From Sipunculus nudus (lineage: Eukaryota; Annelida; Sipuncula; Golfingiida; Sipunculidae): DNA of 64,000 bases. Below the pieces are notes generated by a model. The model was not told where the DNA came from, searched no databases, and was given only the letters and a program-made list of their open reading frames with translations. Made by a program: the position numbers and the translations under genes. The stretch lies in the NCBI GenBank assembly GCA_026874595.1, contig CM049316.1:17757839-17821838 (forward strand), in the 5' to 3' direction. This document shows positions 60,876-64,000 of this stretch, piece by piece (within the stretch, counting starts at the first letter, position 1; each line of letters begins with the position of its first letter).

Positions 60876-63194
60876 GCAAGAACAGAATGAAACAAACAAT
60901 ATTTAAAGAAAAGTTAGGTATACAGTTTCTTCAGAATATACCCTGATGGTTTTAAATCGATGATTTCACGGTTATCACTCACCAATATCTCTGAATAAAT
61001 AAAGTGCTCAAAGTATAGGATAACAACAGCTGTCGACCGTCTTCCATAAACATAACCTTTTCACCGCAGGAGTGATTTTTGCGCGAGTTATGTTTAAAGC
61101 CGCAGGTAAAGCAATTAGTTTTAACTCCTGGGAATTAAGTTAATGTCAGTTGTGAAATATTAATGCCCATTACGATCAGAAAACGGATCTGAACCATTCT
61201 GAAAAAGGCTCTGCATATAAACCCGCGGGCAAACTTATTGTTTATTTATATTCAGATTCAAGGTGAGCCAGGAGTTGTGAAATCAATAAACGGACCACTA
61301 GTTTAATCACATTAGGGAGTTTGCAGAAAGGTTCTTTTTAGCAATATATATTATGCTGCTCTGAAAAGGACGTAGCTCGGCTTTGGAGAAGGGGGTTGGC
61401 AAAATGTCTGTCCAAGATGAACCGTAAAAATATTCTCGTTGTGTTTACATTGGTGGTGTGTCATTTGTTGCATTTTTGCATAATAGATCAGAAACGAATA
61501 CGTATGCAACAATGTGCTAGCACATAAAAAGAAGTCATCAAGAAAAAATAGACCAATCCTGCAAGAGATACAAGAAAGGCAGGAAACAAAGCAGCAAACA
61601 CCATTAAATGGTATCAACAACCTGGTCGTGAACTTGCCCTTTCAGCGCTATGTACATGTCACACTGAAGTTACTCGCTTAATATTTTAGGTGTAACTCTA
61701 TCAGCAGATTTCACTGTGATTTAGTAGGTTTATAATATCATAGATTAATAATCAATCATCGGTCTGTTTTTTTTTTTCAATCCATGAACACGATTTAACA
61801 ACCAAGTCCCACTACTAATTTAACTTTACCTGTAAAGGCGCGAAGCTTTCTGAACTAGCAGCAATTAGTGGAGAGGAAGTTTAATCATTATAGTGATATA
61901 AATACGGGGTTGGGATGAGGGGGTTTGGCCCTCTTTTTGTCCCTTATTTACTTCTTTCGTCATTCCCCTTGGAAAAGCTAGTTCCAATCATTAATCGCAA
62001 ATTTTTAAAGCTCAGAACCCAATGTACTTGACTTTGGGTCGTCGGATATATACTTTGAATTTAGAAAGGTGTTTCATTTGTGAAATGAAATCAAACACCA
62101 TATTTTTTTTCATAAACATGTATAAAATGTTTCCTTTAAATAGTGAGTTTCATTAATGCTATAAATAAAGTTTATGTTACAAAGGGCGTTTATTATTTCA
62201 GGTATTTATTTTTTTATTTTAAATTTCCAGTCAAACACGGTACACTTTACTTTGAGCCTTTCTCAATTTAACACATTACCCGATCTCTGGTATGCAAAAT
62301 TCATTTCATAAAATATTGACTAGCTACTATATAAAAATGCATGAAATATAACGTCCATGCAATACCCCTTTTATAAACGTTGACGACATTCCTTTCATCA
62401 ACACAAGCTGAGTGACCTAGGCTGTCTTGGTGTTTACGGATCAAACGTTTGATCAATATTTTTCTTTCACGGCTAAGTGGTAAAAATTTGCAGTCGGAAG
62501 ATCTCGTCGTAGTAGTTACAGAACCTGCCACAAGGACGCGACTGGTTAAGTTAGCCGGATATCCTGGCGTTCCGCCGACAGGTAAAGCTTCTAGTATTGT
62601 CTTCCACTAGGTCGGCATTGGAACTTGCCAGTGTTTGCTTTCTGGTATATACTTCAAGAGAATCACGCGGCGCTGCGCCTAACACTGCTGTTTCGCTTGT
62701 TAACATTCCAGTTTTCTTCCCTGGACGGCCTCAAGGATCCACGGTTTAATTTGTTTTAAGTTGTCAGTGCATGACGTTTCAGAGGTTTTGATTGGCTCTC
62801 ATTAAACCGGAGAGGGTTTATTACTGTACGGCTTCAGTACAGCCATCATGTCAGATAAGACCGCGGGAGTAACAGTCTGGTGTCTGATTAACGTGTGACT
62901 CTACACAAGGATACGCTAACTGCAGGTTAGGAGCATGTTTTTTTTTTAAAGAAAGGTCTTTGAATGATGGTGGAACTGTATTTTTGAATGAGGTAAATCT
63001 GTAAAAAGCATACCAAGTTATTTGTTAACCTCTAAAATTCTGATATTCAATTAATTGAATTTTAATAGATAACGTATCTTTCAGGCTCTCGTTAGGTTTC
63101 AAGATATTGCAAAGGAGTTTTGAGAGGAATCTACTAAAAGGCAGTAAAATTTGGAATTAAATTTCTAGAAACTATGGGTTAATACACATATCTA

Positions 63195-63226
<32 letters not shown>

Positions 63227-64000
63227 TTTTACTTCTTGCGGATATCGAAAAACTTATGTGTGTACATATTTGTTTTGTGTATTAAAAGTTTACTAAGACT
63301 TAATAACATCAGATTATTATCAAATTTATGTAAGTTTTTAGCGGTCTTAAATAAAATAAATCTAAAATAAATTGCCCATTGGCCGGCAAGCTTCGAATAC
63401 CTTGTCTTGAACGCTGAGGGCACTTACAGTGGGTAGCGCTCCCAGTCTGCGCCAGGCCTGTTTTCTTGCAGCAATCCAGGTAAAAGCCTTGCTTAGTGCT
63501 GAGTCAGCGAAAATGAGAAATATATCGAACGTGAACATGGGAAAGTAAAAACGCATGGCCCAGTTAATTGGTTATGACAAAAGGTGATACCTTTATGGAG
63601 ATGTAGTGAGTGGGAGAGTAAGCGCTGAAACCTATGCTGTTACTAATCCTTAGTTACTGTTATAAAAATCAATAAGACACAGTGTGTCCCCAACGACGCC
63701 AGTACAACACACGTGTTGTAGTCAGTGTGACTCTGTCGCGTAAATCAGTGAAGGTTACCATTACAAAGGTCCCCCCAGGCTTTGTGCTCACATGCACCAC
63801 GGGCTTTTATATAAATGACAGACTGACAACAAAGAGGGATAGCAATAAGGATCGAGATACCTTCACCTTTGTGATCCTTCCTGTCTAGCTGTTATTTTGA
63901 ATCACACAAAACCACCTATGTTATCTTGATTTTGGCAACTAGGGATTTTCGGCCATCTGATCTGTCTACCATATACCAAGAATGAAAATACGGCATTATC
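60876..64000. other. No gene seen
   Basis: A motif like AAACCCGCGGGCAAA occurs at about 61220, with a variant at 61098. An ATT trinucleotide tract lies at about 63195-63230. The segment 62520-62920 is less A+T-rich but has no recognisable frame. The 68-codon frame at 63682-63888 and the 76-codon minus frame at 62301-62531 match nothing I know. Confidence 0.5.
63195..63230. repeat. (ATT)n microsatellite
   Basis: Short ATT trinucleotide repeat preceded and followed by T-runs. Confidence 0.88.

Noticed and set aside
1-64000. CRISPR array, operons, bacterial promoters or terminators
   Set aside because: The sequence is eukaryotic repeat-rich DNA. The tandem arrays (70, 136 and 837 bp) lack the alternating repeat and unique-spacer layout of CRISPR.

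Overview
This 64 kb window is eukaryotic, strongly A+T-rich, and almost entirely intergenic or intronic repeat-bearing DNA. I recognise no host protein-coding gene, rRNA or complete tRNA gene. The longest reading frames are by-products of low-complexity sequence: Ser/Leu frames opposite a 1.2 kb purine tract, and Tyr/Ile frames across (TA)n arrays. The recognisable protein sequence is all from decayed non-LTR retrotransposons. The dense (TA)n microsatellites, several LINE lineages, small terminal-inverted-repeat (TIR) elements, a tRNA-derived SINE and (GGAC)n-bearing repeats suggest a metazoan, most likely a lophotrochozoan such as a bivalve mollusc. That assignment is inference, not proof.

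Layout. 1-7.3 kb: mostly unique-looking sequence with a solo LTR (3206-3942, minus) and a nested palindrome (5164-5278). 7.3-7.8 kb: the 3' end of a CR1/L2-like LINE (minus). 8-15 kb: microsatellites, then a 4 x 70 bp tandem array (14.94-15.23 kb). 16.9 kb: the first of two copies of a ~275 bp MITE-like family (second at 39.3 kb). 18.93-19.61 kb: a 5 x 136 bp satellite whose unit can form a hairpin. 22.72-25.25 kb: three nearly identical ~837 bp tandem units, followed by a tRNA-derived SINE head (minus). 33.78-34.97 kb: the purine tract. 35.48-36.03 kb: a CpG-richer element with inverted ends.

43-44.2 kb: two unrelated LINE fragments on opposite strands. 46-54 kb: the most informative stretch. 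A LINE copy at 48.79-50.67 kb is split by a 699 bp TIR element with a 9 bp target duplication. A second 3' end of the same LINE lies at 51.11-51.79 kb. A 787 bp pogo/Tigger-like MITE has inserted at a TA inside that copy's (TA)n tail. 55.07-57.02 kb: inverted arrays of a 14-18 bp palindrome repeated every 21 bp enclose a LINE fragment and a 908 bp hAT-like element. 57.29-57.95 kb: another hAT-like element with a perfect 8 bp target duplication. 60.23-60.88 kb: a 649 bp element with doubled, GC-rich ends.

The window therefore records a layered history of insertions rather than a cooperating set of genes. I found no clear new biological system. The best candidates for undescribed biology are the 21 bp-periodic palindrome element, the TIR element that split the reverse transcriptase, and the hairpin satellite.
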